Position numbers and translations under genes: made by a program. Shown here piece after piece: positions 55,957 to 64,000 of a stretch of DNA of 64,000 nucleotides (position 1 is its first letter; the number at the start of each line of letters is the position of its first letter). The DNA comes from PXAP01 sp046483315. GTDB lineage: Bacteria > Bacteroidota > Bacteroidia > Bacteroidales > PUMT01. The notes under the pieces are model-generated. The model was not told where the DNA came from. It saw only the letters and a list, made by a program, of their open reading frames with translations, and made no database searches. The stretch covers positions 1-64,000 of the forward strand of contig JAWODJ010000034.1 of NCBI GenBank assembly GCA_046483315.1, given 5' to 3'.

Positions 55957-58245
55957 TTAAATGTCTGCAACCTCTCCCCTTTCAATGTCCTGGGCATCAA
56001 CAACAGCAATGGCTGCCATGTTGACTATCTCGCGTACCGAGCTTTCAATCTGCAGTATATGTATCGGTTTTCTGATACCTATAAGTATGGGACCTACTGC
56101 CTCGGCACCTCCTATCTCCTGCATCATCTTGTATGCAATATTGCCTGAGCTCAGATTTGGGAAAATAACCGTATTGATGTCCATGTCTGCCAGTTTGCTG
56201 AAAGGAAAGCGGATCTGGCGCATTTCTTTGTTAAAGGCAAAGTTCGCCTGCATCTCACCGTCAACTTTCAGATCGGGATGATCCCTGTGAAGGATTTCAA
56301 CAGCCTCATTTACTCTTCGGGGACTGCCTTCTTTGATAGAACCGAAATTTGAATAAGATAACAGGGCTATTTTGGGTTCGATATTAAACTTCCTGATAGC
56401 GTGTGCAACCAGTAAAGTTGTATCAACCAGGGTTTGTGAAGAGGGCTGAATGTTTACAGTTGCATCGGCAAAGAAGAAAGGCCCTTTCTTTGTTATCATA
56501 AGGTACATACCGGCTATATGCTTCATGGTATTGTTGGTTCCGACTATCTGCAGTGCCGGGCGTATAGTTTCTGCATACCTGGATGAGAAGCCGGAAAGGA
56601 AGGCATCGGCCTCACCCGTTTCAACCATCATAACGCCAAAATAATCACGGTGATACATCTTTTCCAATGCTTCATCATAAAGCATGCCCTTTCTCTGTCT
56701 GCGCTTATACAGAAGGTTTGCATACCTCTCCCTTCTTTCCTGCTCCTTTTCACTGCGGGGATCAATCACGGGAACATCTTCCAGGCGAAGGCAATTTTCT
56801 TCAATAAGCCTGCTGATAACCTCCCTGTTTCCAAGAAGAATTGGTTTGGCTATGCCATCAGACAGCACCCCCTGTGCAGCCTTCAGTATCTTAAGATTAT
56901 TAGCTTCGGCAAACACCAGACGTTTTGGATTCTGCCTGGCTTTCTCCATTACCGACCTCAGTAGCTGGTTGTCAAATCCCAGCCTCCTGTTAAGCTCCAT
57001 CCTGTAAGCATCCCAGTCGGTAATCCTGCTACGGGCCACTCCGGTGTCGACCGCAGCTTTGGCAACTGCCGACGAAACCCTTGCAATCAACCTTGGATCA
57101 AGAGGTTTCGGAATAAGGTATTCACGGCCAAATGTAAGGTTCTCCAATCCGTATGCCTTATTAACATCATCAGGCACCAGCTCCTTGGCAAGCGTTGCCA
57201 GGGCATTGCATGCAGCAATCTTCATCTCTTCATTTATTGTAGATGCTTTCACATCCAGTGCCCCCCTGAAAATAAACGGAAATCCAAGAACATTATTTAC
57301 CTGGTTGGGATAATCCGACCGCCCGGTGGCCATTATAACATCGTCCCTGGCACTCAGTGCTTCTTCATATGATATCTCAGGTGTGGGATTTGCCATGGCA
57401 AAAACAACCGGATTATCTGCCATACTCCTTACCATATCCCTGCTTACTATGTTTCCGACAGAAAGACCCAGAAAAAGATCTGCCCCTTCCATAGCTTCGG
57501 AAAGGGTGCGTGCCCTGGTGGCAGAAACAAACTGCTTCTTGATGTTGTTAAGATCTTTGCGGTCTTTATGTAAAACACCTTTGCTGTCAAGCATAATAAG
57601 ATTTTCTGGTTTTATCCCCAGAGAAAAATAAAACCTGGTACACGATACTGCCGAGGCGCCGGCACCATTAACCACAACCTTAAGGTCAGATATATTCTTC
57701 CCGTTAATGTCAAGGGCATTTAACAGGGCAGCACCTGATATGATAGCAGTACCGTGCTGATCGTCATGAAAAACAGGAATATCCAGTTCCTTCTTAAGCC
57801 TGTCCTCAATCTCAAAACATTCGGGCGCCTTTATATCTTCAAGGTTGATCCCTCCGAATGTGGGAGAAATTGCTTTTACAATCTCTATCAGTTTCTCTGT
57901 ATCTTTGCAATCCACCTCAATATCAAACACATCAACATCGGCAAAAACCTTGAATAACAAGCCCTTACCTTCCATAACCGGTTTGCCGGCAAGTGCCCCT
58001 ATGTCGCCAAGGCCAAGTACGGCAGTGCCATTGGAAACAACGGCTACAAGATTGCCTTTTGCTGTATATTTATATGCATCCTCCGGGTTTTTCTGAATTT
58101 CCTTGCATGGTTCGGCCACTCCGGGAGTATAGGCCATAGATAGATCACGTTGCGTACTGTAGGGTTTGGTAGGAATAACTTCGATCTTTCCGGGCTTTCC
58201 TTTACAGTGATAGTTCAATGATGCCTGTCTGCTTATTTTTGCCAT
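55957..58245 (-). CDS. maeB: NADP-dependent malic enzyme fused to phosphotransacetylase-like domain
   Basis: A 762-residue MaeB-type protein. The N-terminal malic enzyme half (about 1-410) converts malate to pyruvate and CO2; visible are YTPGVAEPCKEI, VAVVSNGTAVLGLGDIGALAGKPVMEGKG (in parts), the metal-binding EDIKAPECFEIE and FHDDQHGTA, and VVNGAGASAVSC for NADP. The C-terminal half (about 430-760) resembles phosphotransacetylase, usually inactive and binding acetyl-CoA as an allosteric inhibitor. Full length. It sits 94 nt downstream of pdxA on the same strand; a metabolic link is not obvious. Confidence 0.96.
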   Translation of the reverse strand: MAKISRQASLNYHCKGKPGKIEVIPTKPYSTQRDLSMAYTPGVAEPCKEIQKNPEDAYKYTAKGNLVAVVSNGTAVLGLGDIGALAGKPVMEGKGLLFKVFADVDVFDIEVDCKDTEKLIEIVKAISPTFGGINLEDIKAPECFEIEDRLKKELDIPVFHDDQHGTAIISGAALLNALDINGKNISDLKVVVNGAGASAVSCTRFYFSLGIKPENLIMLDSKGVLHKDRKDLNNIKKQFVSATRARTLSEAMEGADLFLGLSVGNIVSRDMVRSMADNPVVFAMANPTPEISYEEALSARDDVIMATGRSDYPNQVNNVLGFPFIFRGALDVKASTINEEMKIAACNALATLAKELVPDDVNKAYGLENLTFGREYLIPKPLDPRLIARVSSAVAKAAVDTGVARSRITDWDAYRMELNRRLGFDNQLLRSVMEKARQNPKRLVFAEANNLKILKAAQGVLSDGIAKPILLGNREVISRLIEENCLRLEDVPVIDPRSEKEQERRERYANLLYKRRQRKGMLYDEALEKMYHRDYFGVMMVETGEADAFLSGFSSRYAETIRPALQIVGTNNTMKHIAGMYLMITKKGPFFFADATVNIQPSSQTLVDTTLLVAHAIRKFNIEPKIALLSYSNFGSIKEGSPRRVNEAVEILHRDHPDLKVDGEMQANFAFNKEMRQIRFPFSKLADMDINTVIFPNLSSGNIAYKMMQEIGGAEAVGPILIGIRKPIHILQIESSVREIVNMAAIAVVDAQDIERGEVADI

Positions 58246-58339
58246 AGGTGAAAGAGATTAGTAAGTTATACATATACTGTTTATTAAATAACATGGTAAT
58301 CATAATCAGAAGACAAAAAAATAAAAAGAGATATATACC

Positions 58340-59395
58340 TTACATGCTGTCATCCAACCCTTCAGTGTCAACTGACCCGTCAACAAGCTCGTCATAAGCT
58401 TTCCTGTTTTTGAAAACATCACAGGCCAGGTAAATGGCATGCCTGAAAGGATCGGGAGAAGCAAGGCCTTTACCTGCAATCTCAAAAGCAGTACCGTGGG
58501 CAGGAGATGTACGTACCACCGATAAACCAGCCGTAAAATTAACACCTGTCTCAAATGCAATTGCCTTGAAGGGTGCCAGGCCCTGGTCATGATACATGGC
58601 AAGCACAACATCAAATCTGGTATTGTTATCTGATGCAAAAAATCCATCTGCCGGAAATGGCCCCAGGGCCATAATCTTCTCTTTCCTGGCCAGCTCCAGT
58701 GCAGGCAGAATTATGCGGCTCTCTTCATCTCCTATAAGACCATCCTCTCCTGCATGAGGATTCAGTCCAAGCACAGCAATCCTGGGCTTTCTTATTCCAA
58801 AATCCCTGATCATCGATGTATTTAAAAGGCGTAATTTAGACAGGACCATTTCATCAGACAGGAGTCCGGGAACCTGTGAAACAGGCACATGGCCGGTGGC
58901 AACGGCAACCCTCATTATTTTGCTTACCATCACCATAATAACATCACTCGCATCAAAACTATGAGCCAGGTATTCTGTATGACCACGGAACGGAAATTTG
59001 TCTGACTGAATGTTGAATTTATTTATCGGACCTGTTACAATCACATCAATAATGCCATTCTTAAGATCACTTACCGCACAATCAAGGGATTTCACCGATG
59101 CTTCTCCTGCCATTTCCGTGGATTTTCCCAGCTCAACCCTGATATTCTCATCAAGGCAGTCCACTATATTAACACTTTTCGGATTGGCTTCAATGGCGGT
59201 TTTTATATTATTAAAGCTGAAATTATTGATGTTAAGCGCCTTACGGTGATACGCGCCAACCTTGGGTGACCCGTATACTATCGGAGTGCAGAAATCAAGC
59301 ATTTTATTATCTGCAAGGGCTTTAATTATTACCTCATAGCTAATCCCGTTAATGTCGCCCTGAGTTATGCCAACCCGTATTTTAGTAGTATCCAT
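58340..59395 (-). CDS. pdxA: 4-hydroxythreonine-4-phosphate dehydrogenase
   Basis: A 351-residue metal-dependent NAD oxidoreductase of pyridoxal phosphate synthesis by the DXP-dependent route. Marks are VGITQGDINGISYE near the N-terminus, VTGPINKFN, FRGHTEYLAHSF with metal histidine, GLNPHAGEDGLIGDEE, and MYHDQGLAPFKA with SPAHGTAFEIAGKG. The start MDTTKIRV is preferred to an ATG 12 nt upstream. From memory, Bacteroidota carry this gene although some also use other PLP routes; no pdxJ is in the window. Confidence 0.95.
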   Translation of the reverse strand: MDTTKIRVGITQGDINGISYEVIIKALADNKMLDFCTPIVYGSPKVGAYHRKALNINNFSFNNIKTAIEANPKSVNIVDCLDENIRVELGKSTEMAGEASVKSLDCAVSDLKNGIIDVIVTGPINKFNIQSDKFPFRGHTEYLAHSFDASDVIMVMVSKIMRVAVATGHVPVSQVPGLLSDEMVLSKLRLLNTSMIRDFGIRKPRIAVLGLNPHAGEDGLIGDEESRIILPALELARKEKIMALGPFPADGFFASDNNTRFDVVLAMYHDQGLAPFKAIAFETGVNFTAGLSVVRTSPAHGTAFEIAGKGLASPDPFRHAIYLACDVFKNRKAYDELVDGSVDTEGLDDSM

Positions 59396-59461
59396 GGTTG
59401 AAAACAATTATTTCAGTTTCAATATCGCGTATATTAAATACCTGCTTAAATATAAAGTATA

Positions 59462-60913
59462 TCAATTACCGCTCTTGCCGGAATATTTCCGGAAAAAATC
59501 AAATAACAGCCTCACGCCGTAACCGGTTCCCCCTTTTGTTTTGTAGGCATCGGCAGTATGAATGAAGGCAGGGCCGGCAATATCAAGGTGTATCCAGGGA
59601 AATGATGTGAAATGCTCAAGAAACTTTCCCGCAGTTATGGTTCCTGCCTCCTTGCCCCCTATATTTTTAATATCTGCAACATCGGATTTTAACATTTCCC
59701 GGTATTCATCCCAGAGAGGAAACTCCACAAGCCGCTCATGAGTTGAAAATCCGCTCTCCTCAAGAGCATGATACCACTTCTCAGCAGATTTCTGCATTGC
59801 GACCATTCCCTGTACTCCTATTGCAGCAGCTGCAGAACCTGTCAGTGTGGCAATATCTATTACCAGTGCAGGATCATATTGTGCTGACCAACTCAGTGCG
59901 TCACCTAAAAGAAGCCTGCCCTCAGCATCAGTATTCATAACTTCCACTGTGGTTCCGTCATACATGGTTATTATGTCGCCGGGGACTATTGCATTGCCAT
60001 CCGGCCTGTTATCTGTTGCAGGCACAAGTCCTATAACATGAACAGGAAGCCTGCAACTGGCAATGGAATAAAGGGTGCCGGCAACAACAGCTGCGCCGGC
60101 CATATCACATTTCATATAATCCATACTGTTAGCTGTAGGCTTAAGGCTCAAACCGCCTGTATCATAAACCACTCCCTTTCCCACCAGAACAAACGGTTTA
60201 TCGTTTATACTCTTTTCGGGCTTCCATTCCAGCACAGAAAAAGTGGGAGGATCAATGCTGCCGCGGTTCACTGCAAGAAGGCCTCCCATCCTGAGACTCT
60301 CAATCTTCGGTTTGTTCATAACTTCAACCGAAAAACCTGCACGAGCTCCGAGTGCCTCAATTCTTTCGGCCAGGCCTACAGCATTGAGATGTGACAGGGG
60401 TTCATTGACCAGGTCACGTGCAATGTAAACCGCCTCACACAATATCCGGATCTTTTCAATATCATCATCCTGCAAATATGAAGAAAACAGTGATATTGCA
60501 GGGGGAAACACGGATTTCCCTGCAGGTACGGTCATATATTTATCGAACCGGTAATTACTCAGAACAAGTCCCTCCACAAAAGCAAGGATCAGTTCAGGAT
60601 CATTAACAAGGTCAGCAGCCAGCAGTCCGTTATGATCTTTATCCTTAATAATTGAAAAAACCCGGGAAGACAGTTTTCTGATATTCTCCAGCTGGCCGGG
60701 ATAGGACCTGCTTTCATCATTTATCACCAGGCAGGTATATCCGCTGAGTTTATCTATAAATATAATATCATCACCTTTATTGATCCTGCTTTTTACATGA
60801 GCCAGTTCGGAGTCATTGAATCCGCAAATTGAAAAATCGCCCGACTTCCCTGCAATATATATGGCAGGAAACCGGCCGGATATTTCGTCTGTTTTTATAA
60901 ACCGGGTTTGCAT
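59462..60913 (-). CDS. pepA: leucyl aminopeptidase, M17 family
   Basis: A 483-residue cytoplasmic metallo-aminopeptidase of family M17 with broad specificity. The N-terminal domain (about 1-165) is variable. The catalytic C-terminal domain shows KGVVYDTGGLSLKP, YMKCDMAGAAVVAG, LVPATDNRPDGNA, the signature NTDAEGRLLLGDAL and DIATLTGSAAAAIG. These contain the two-metal ligands and the bicarbonate-binding arginine. Full length. It ends 66 nt before the pdxA start on the same strand and is separated from groL by a strong terminator. Confidence 0.94.
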   Translation of the reverse strand: MQTRFIKTDEISGRFPAIYIAGKSGDFSICGFNDSELAHVKSRINKGDDIIFIDKLSGYTCLVINDESRSYPGQLENIRKLSSRVFSIIKDKDHNGLLAADLVNDPELILAFVEGLVLSNYRFDKYMTVPAGKSVFPPAISLFSSYLQDDDIEKIRILCEAVYIARDLVNEPLSHLNAVGLAERIEALGARAGFSVEVMNKPKIESLRMGGLLAVNRGSIDPPTFSVLEWKPEKSINDKPFVLVGKGVVYDTGGLSLKPTANSMDYMKCDMAGAAVVAGTLYSIASCRLPVHVIGLVPATDNRPDGNAIVPGDIITMYDGTTVEVMNTDAEGRLLLGDALSWSAQYDPALVIDIATLTGSAAAAIGVQGMVAMQKSAEKWYHALEESGFSTHERLVEFPLWDEYREMLKSDVADIKNIGGKEAGTITAGKFLEHFTSFPWIHLDIAGPAFIHTADAYKTKGGTGYGVRLLFDFFRKYSGKSGN

Positions 60914-61058
60914 TTTAACGTATTGGATTACCTTGTTTATCCTGAAGATATCATAAATAGCAGTACCTCCGGGAAAAAGAATATTAAAAACATAAAGTTA
61001 ATTGATTTTCGCCGGATTTCTAACCCGTGTCATGAAATACTTCCAATAATGAAGGTAC

Positions 61059-61093
61059 AAAAAAACCCCTTCCTGCCAGGAAGGGGTTTTTTT
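61059..61093 (-). terminator. strong bidirectional terminator after groL
   Basis: CCCCTTCC (61066-61073) pairs with GGAAGGGG (61079-61086), with loop TGCCA and flanked by seven A and seven T, so it works on either strand. It lies 19 nt past the groL stop. Confidence 0.95.
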
Positions 61094-61111
61094 ATAAAAA
61101 TAAATCCTGAA

Positions 61112-62752
61112 TTACATCATTCCGCCCATACCGCCTCCCATACCGGGATTCATAGGTGGCATATCAGGCTTATCTTCCTTTTCTTCCACAATGACACATT
61201 CGGTTGTAAGGAACATACCTGCAACGGAACCAGCATTTTCAAGAGCAATACGGGTTACTTTCGTGGGATCTATCACTCCCGACTCATAAAGGTTTTCATA
61301 TTTATCAGTGAAGGCGTTGTATCCGAAATCATCTTTGCCCTCCTTAACACGCTGTACAACTATGGATCCTTCCTGCCCGGCATTTTCTACGATCAAACGC
61401 AACGGCTCTTCTATTGCTCTTCTGACAATTGCAATACCGGTATTCTGATCGTCATTTTCACCTGTAAGTTTGGCAAGCGAATCAATTGCCCTCAGGTAAG
61501 CAACACCACCACCGGGTACTATTCCCTCTTCCACTGCTGCACGTGTGGCACTGAGTGCGTCATCAACAAGGTCTTTTTTAGATTTCATCTCAACCTCTGA
61601 AGCTGCTCCGATATAAAGAACTGCAACTCCGCCTGCCAGCTTTGCAAGACGTTCCTGAAGCTTTTCCTTATCATAGTCAGATGTGGTGCTTTCAATCTGA
61701 ACCTTGATCTGCTTGATCCTGGCCTCGATATTTGATTTTTCACCTTTTCCGTTAACAACAGTTGTATTTTCTTTATCAATCACAATTTTTTCTGCCTCAC
61801 CAAGAAGATCCATGGTAGCCGATTCCAGCTTGAGACCTTTCTCTTCTGAAATAACTGTTCCGCCGGTAAGTATGGCAATATCCTCCAGCATTTCCTTCCT
61901 TCTGTCACCAAATCCGGGAGCCTTGACAGCTGCAATTTTCAAAGAACCCCTGAGCTTGTTCACCACAAGGGTGGCAAGAGCTTCACCATCAACATCCTCA
62001 GAAATAATTACCAGTGGGCGACCTGCCTGGGCAACCGGTTCAAGAACTGGCATAAGGTCTTTCATGGTTGATATTTTCTTGTCTGACAGGAGAATATAGG
62101 GGTTTTCCATAACGCTCTCCATCTTGTCGGTGTCTGTAATAAAATATGGTGATATATAACCACGGTCAAACTGCATACCTTCAACAACCTCAACAGTTGT
62201 TTCAGTTCCTTTTGCCTCCTCAACAGTAATAACACCTTCTTTTTTCACCTTGCCCATAGCTTCTGCTATCAGTTTTCCTATGGAAGGATCGTTGTTGGCA
62301 GAAATTGCAGCCACCTGCTCAATCTTGTTTATATCATCACCAACTGTTTTGCTCTGTTTCTGCAGACTTTCAATGACTTTTCCGACAGCGAGGTCTATTC
62401 CGCGCTTCAGGTCCATCGGGTTTGCACCTGCAGTAACATTCTTTAACCCTACACTCATAATTGACTGGGCAAGAATGGTTGCTGTTGTGGTTCCGTCTCC
62501 TGCCTGGTCGGCTGTTTTTGATGCTACATCCTTAACCATTTGCGCACCCATGTTTTCATAAGGATCGGAAAGCTCTATCTCCTTTGCAACGCTCACACCG
62601 TCTTTTGTTATCTGGGGCGCACCGAATTTTTTATCGATAACCACATTGCGGCCCTTGGGGCCAAGAGTTACCTTAACTGCATCGGTAAGTGCGTCTACAC
62701 CCTTTTTGAGAAGGGTTCTGGCTTCAATATTGTATTTAATCTCTTTTGACAT
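61112..62752 (-). CDS. groL: chaperonin GroEL
   Basis: A 546-residue 60-kDa chaperonin that folds proteins in a double ring with GroES. Characteristic segments are VTLGPKGRNVVIDKKFGAP (in parts), KDGVSVAKEIEL, AGDGTTTATILAQSI (ATP site), EGMQFDRGYISPYF, KAPGFGDRRKEML, EGIVPGGGVAYLRA and GVIDPTKVTR. The C-terminus has the flexible glycine/methionine tail (GMGGGMGGMM). Full length. It is 42 nt downstream of groS and followed by a strong terminator. Confidence 0.99.
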   Translation of the reverse strand: MSKEIKYNIEARTLLKKGVDALTDAVKVTLGPKGRNVVIDKKFGAPQITKDGVSVAKEIELSDPYENMGAQMVKDVASKTADQAGDGTTTATILAQSIMSVGLKNVTAGANPMDLKRGIDLAVGKVIESLQKQSKTVGDDINKIEQVAAISANNDPSIGKLIAEAMGKVKKEGVITVEEAKGTETTVEVVEGMQFDRGYISPYFITDTDKMESVMENPYILLSDKKISTMKDLMPVLEPVAQAGRPLVIISEDVDGEALATLVVNKLRGSLKIAAVKAPGFGDRRKEMLEDIAILTGGTVISEEKGLKLESATMDLLGEAEKIVIDKENTTVVNGKGEKSNIEARIKQIKVQIESTTSDYDKEKLQERLAKLAGGVAVLYIGAASEVEMKSKKDLVDDALSATRAAVEEGIVPGGGVAYLRAIDSLAKLTGENDDQNTGIAIVRRAIEEPLRLIVENAGQEGSIVVQRVKEGKDDFGYNAFTDKYENLYESGVIDPTKVTRIALENAGSVAGMFLTTECVIVEEKEDKPDMPPMNPGMGGGMGGMM

Positions 62753-62794
62753 TTTAATTATTGTTTTAATTGGGTTTAACGATTCTATTAATTT

Positions 62795-63076
62795 TTACTT
62801 CTCTATCAGTAGAATATCATCTTCACGCATAATCAGGTAATCCTTACCGTCAAATTTGATTTCAGTTCCTGCATACTTTCCATAGAGTACGACATCACCG
62901 GCTTTTACAGTCATCGGGTCATCTTTTTTACCTTCGCCAACTGCTACTATGGTTCCCTTTTGCGGCTTTTCCTGAGCAGATTCAGGTATAATAATCCCGC
63001 TTGAGGTTTTTACCTCTGCTTCATGGGGTTCGACAAGCACTCTGTCTTTCAGTGGTGTTAGCTTTATTTCAGCCAT
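62795..63076 (-). CDS. groS: co-chaperonin GroES
   Basis: A 93-residue GroES lid protein. It has KLTPLKDRVLVEP near the N-terminus, the mobile loop EVKTSSGIIIPESA and KAGDVVLYGKYAGTEI, ending in YLIMREDDILLIE. The strand and length are standard. It is the first gene of the groESL operon, with 303 nt of non-coding sequence upstream containing candidate control elements. Confidence 0.99.
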   Translation of the reverse strand: MAEIKLTPLKDRVLVEPHEAEVKTSSGIIIPESAQEKPQKGTIVAVGEGKKDDPMTVKAGDVVLYGKYAGTEIKFDGKDYLIMREDDILLIEK

Positions 63077-63127
63077 TTTTTCAAATTTTATTGGTTAAAC
63101 ATATATTAATAGTTTGCTACCCACTGA

Positions 63128-63143
63128 ACATATTTTATGCCAA
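63128..63143 (-). promoter_or_regulatory. sigma-54-like -24/-12 element upstream of groES
   Basis: On the minus strand TTGGCATAAAATATGT has TTGGCA-N7-TG, the sigma-54 spacing, but T replaces the C of the -12 GC. It is 52 nt before the groES ATG. A similar element lies at 17081. Tentative. Confidence 0.3.
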
Positions 63144-63288
63144 ATAATAAAAAGAGCCTGTTAGAACGTCCGGCAAATCAAAAAATGACAAACTTACCGG
63201 ATACTGACAGGGGAGTGACAATAAATTCCAATGGTATTATCTTGATTTTTTGATCGTTATAAGTTGAATCAGTTTGTGACAGTCAAAA

Positions 63289-63330
63289 AAAAAGAGTGTC
63301 AGAATCAAATGACATACTGACACTCTTTTT
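63289..63330 (-). terminator. 14-bp bidirectional terminator between secG and groES
   Basis: AAAAAGAGTGTCAG (63289-63302) pairs perfectly with CTGACACTCTTTTT (63317-63330), loop 14 nt. On the minus strand it follows the secG stop by 50 nt and ends in a run of T. Confidence 0.95.
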
Positions 63331-63379
63331 AAAATATCCTGAAATATAATATCTGCAAATATGAAAAGGAATAACAATA

Positions 63380-63748
63380 TTAATCCTGATCTTCTTCGAC
63401 AGGTGGCAGGGTTTCCAGATCGTCAGGCACATCAGGAACCGACGTTGGGAATGAAGGCATAGCTGAAGGATCTATTGTCTGTTCAATCTGATCCTCTATA
63501 AGTGAGCGCTCTGCTTCCACCTCACCCCGCGGGATTGTTGCTGAAGCCAATATACTGAGAAAAACAAGGCTTGCTGCCAGTGTCCATGTTGCTTTTTCAA
63601 GGAAGTCAGCAGTTTTCCGGACACCCATAACCTGGTTTGAAGCTGAAAAGTTAGCCGCCAGTCCCCCGCCCTTGGAATTCTGCACAAGCACTATCAAAAC
63701 AAGAAGGACCGCCGCAATAAATATCAATACTGTAATAAAGGTAAACAT
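63380..63748 (-). CDS. secG: preprotein translocase subunit SecG
   Basis: A 122-residue membrane protein of the SecYEG translocon. Two membrane helices (TFITVLIFIAAVLLVLIVLVQ and WTLAASLVFLSILASATI) flank the conserved LVQNSKGGGLAANF and GVRKTADFLEKATW cytoplasmic loop. The C-terminal 45 residues are acidic and proline-rich, a common Bacteroidota extension. It is preceded by the TPR gene 37 nt upstream and followed by a terminator, so it ends an operon. Confidence 0.95.
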   Translation of the reverse strand: MFTFITVLIFIAAVLLVLIVLVQNSKGGGLAANFSASNQVMGVRKTADFLEKATWTLAASLVFLSILASATIPRGEVEAERSLIEDQIEQTIDPSAMPSFPTSVPDVPDDLETLPPVEEDQD

Positions 63749-63785
63749 AGCTGCTAATAATTATTTAATTATCTTCTCTCTTTTG

Positions 63786-64000
63786 TCACTGGTTAATATA
63801 ACGTTTTATTTCATCAATCTGGTTTGCAAAGTAACTAAATTTTTCGGGATATTTCAAACTTAATTTTTCATATGCATAGATAGCTTTCCGGTAATGCTTC
63901 TGCTGAACATAAATTTTTGCAAGAGTCTCGGTAAAAAATTCGTCACTTTCGCTTGTACTCTTTTCCGACATATCCATAGGGGGTTTGTCATCATCAAGAG
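63786..64000 (-). CDS. C-terminal part of a TPR protein, truncated by window end
   Basis: The frame is open from the window edge to a stop at 63786, giving at least 71 residues; the visible end contains one clear TPR (ETLAKIYVQQKHYRKAIYAYEKLSLKYPEK) and the tail FANQIDEIKRYI. The upstream part reads LDDDKPP in frame, so the ATG at 63977 is internal and the gene extends beyond 64000. A TPR protein with this ending is common directly before secG in Bacteroidota. The rest of the protein is unseen. Confidence 0.75.
   Translation of the reverse strand, partial: LDDDKPPMDMSEKSTSESDEFFTETLAKIYVQQKHYRKAIYAYEKLSLKYPEKFSYFANQIDEIKRYINQ

Larger units (their letters stand above)
63077..63379. other. 303-nt region between secG and groES
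   Basis: No gene is seen. From groES outward (minus strand) it holds the sigma-54-like element (63128-63143), an imperfect 7-bp inverted repeat CCGGCAA/TTACCGG (63170-63176 and 63194-63200, one G-T pair), three TGACA direct copies (63186, 63205, 63216) and the secG terminator (63289-63330). This is ample space for heat-shock control of groESL, but no HrcA CIRCE element (TTAGCACTC-N9-GAGTGCTAA) is present. Confidence 0.6.

Noticed and set aside
63077..63379. CIRCE/HrcA operator before groES
   Set aside because: The TTAGCACTC-N9-GAGTGCTAA pattern is absent.

Overview
The window is chromosomal DNA of a Bacteroidota bacterium, most likely in or near the Bacteroidales/Marinilabiliales. The 16S rRNA 3' end carries the Bacteroidota-type tail. 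Promoters match the phylum consensus (TTTG, 19-21 nt, TAnnTTTG). The division/wall cluster has the phylum's gene order, FtsI carries a PASTA domain and MraY has a periplasmic insertion. Recognisable purine-type ribosome binding sites are scarce. No phage, IS element, CRISPR array, tRNA or toxin-antitoxin module was seen; nearly everything is housekeeping or envelope biology.

Layout. 1-1.7 kb: a 16S rRNA gene on the minus strand with its promoter. 2.1-6.4 kb: a plus-strand operon of a polyprenol-phosphate sugar transferase, dihydroorotase, a GldN-like lipoprotein, a DUF2148 Fe-S protein and a 2-hydroxyacid dehydrogenase, converging on aspartate kinase. 7.9-12.8 kb: mfd, a secreted repeat protein and a small outer-membrane-type protein. 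13-20.8 kb: coaX, an outer-membrane protein, lptC, a tiny membrane protein, a CNNM/CBS transporter, a TPR protein and a PpiD/SurA-like foldase, which together look like an envelope-biogenesis block. 20.9-23.3 kb: nadC-nadB.

23.3-38.8 kb: the complete minus-strand dcw cluster, mraZ-rsmH-ftsL-ftsI-murE-mraY-murD-ftsW-murG-murC-ftsQ-ftsA-ftsZ, without murF or ddl. It is preceded by four 10-nt MraZ-box repeats. 38.9-40.9 kb: two acyltransferases resembling the glycine-lipid enzymes GlsA and GlsB. 41-46 kb: a long-form amidophosphoribosyltransferase, a SPOR protein, a LEA14-like lipoprotein and an AbgT-family transporter. 45.9-52.6 kb: yebC, miaB, an exported DUF6599/DUF362 pair, aspS and tadA. 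52.8-60.9 kb: a large secreted S9 peptidase, a malic enzyme-phosphotransacetylase fusion, pdxA and an M17 aminopeptidase. 61-64 kb: groESL and secG, bounded by strong hairpin terminators, then the end of a TPR gene that leaves the window.

I do not see a clearly novel multi-gene defence or metabolic system. The observations most worth checking are an 8-residue tandem repeat carrying four perfectly phased O-glycosylation sequons in the S9 peptidase, the MraZ box, the glycine-lipid pair with an HX5D acyltransferase motif, an orphan GldN-like lipoprotein with an odd N-terminus, the DUF6599-DUF362 exported pair, and two sigma-54-like promoter elements.
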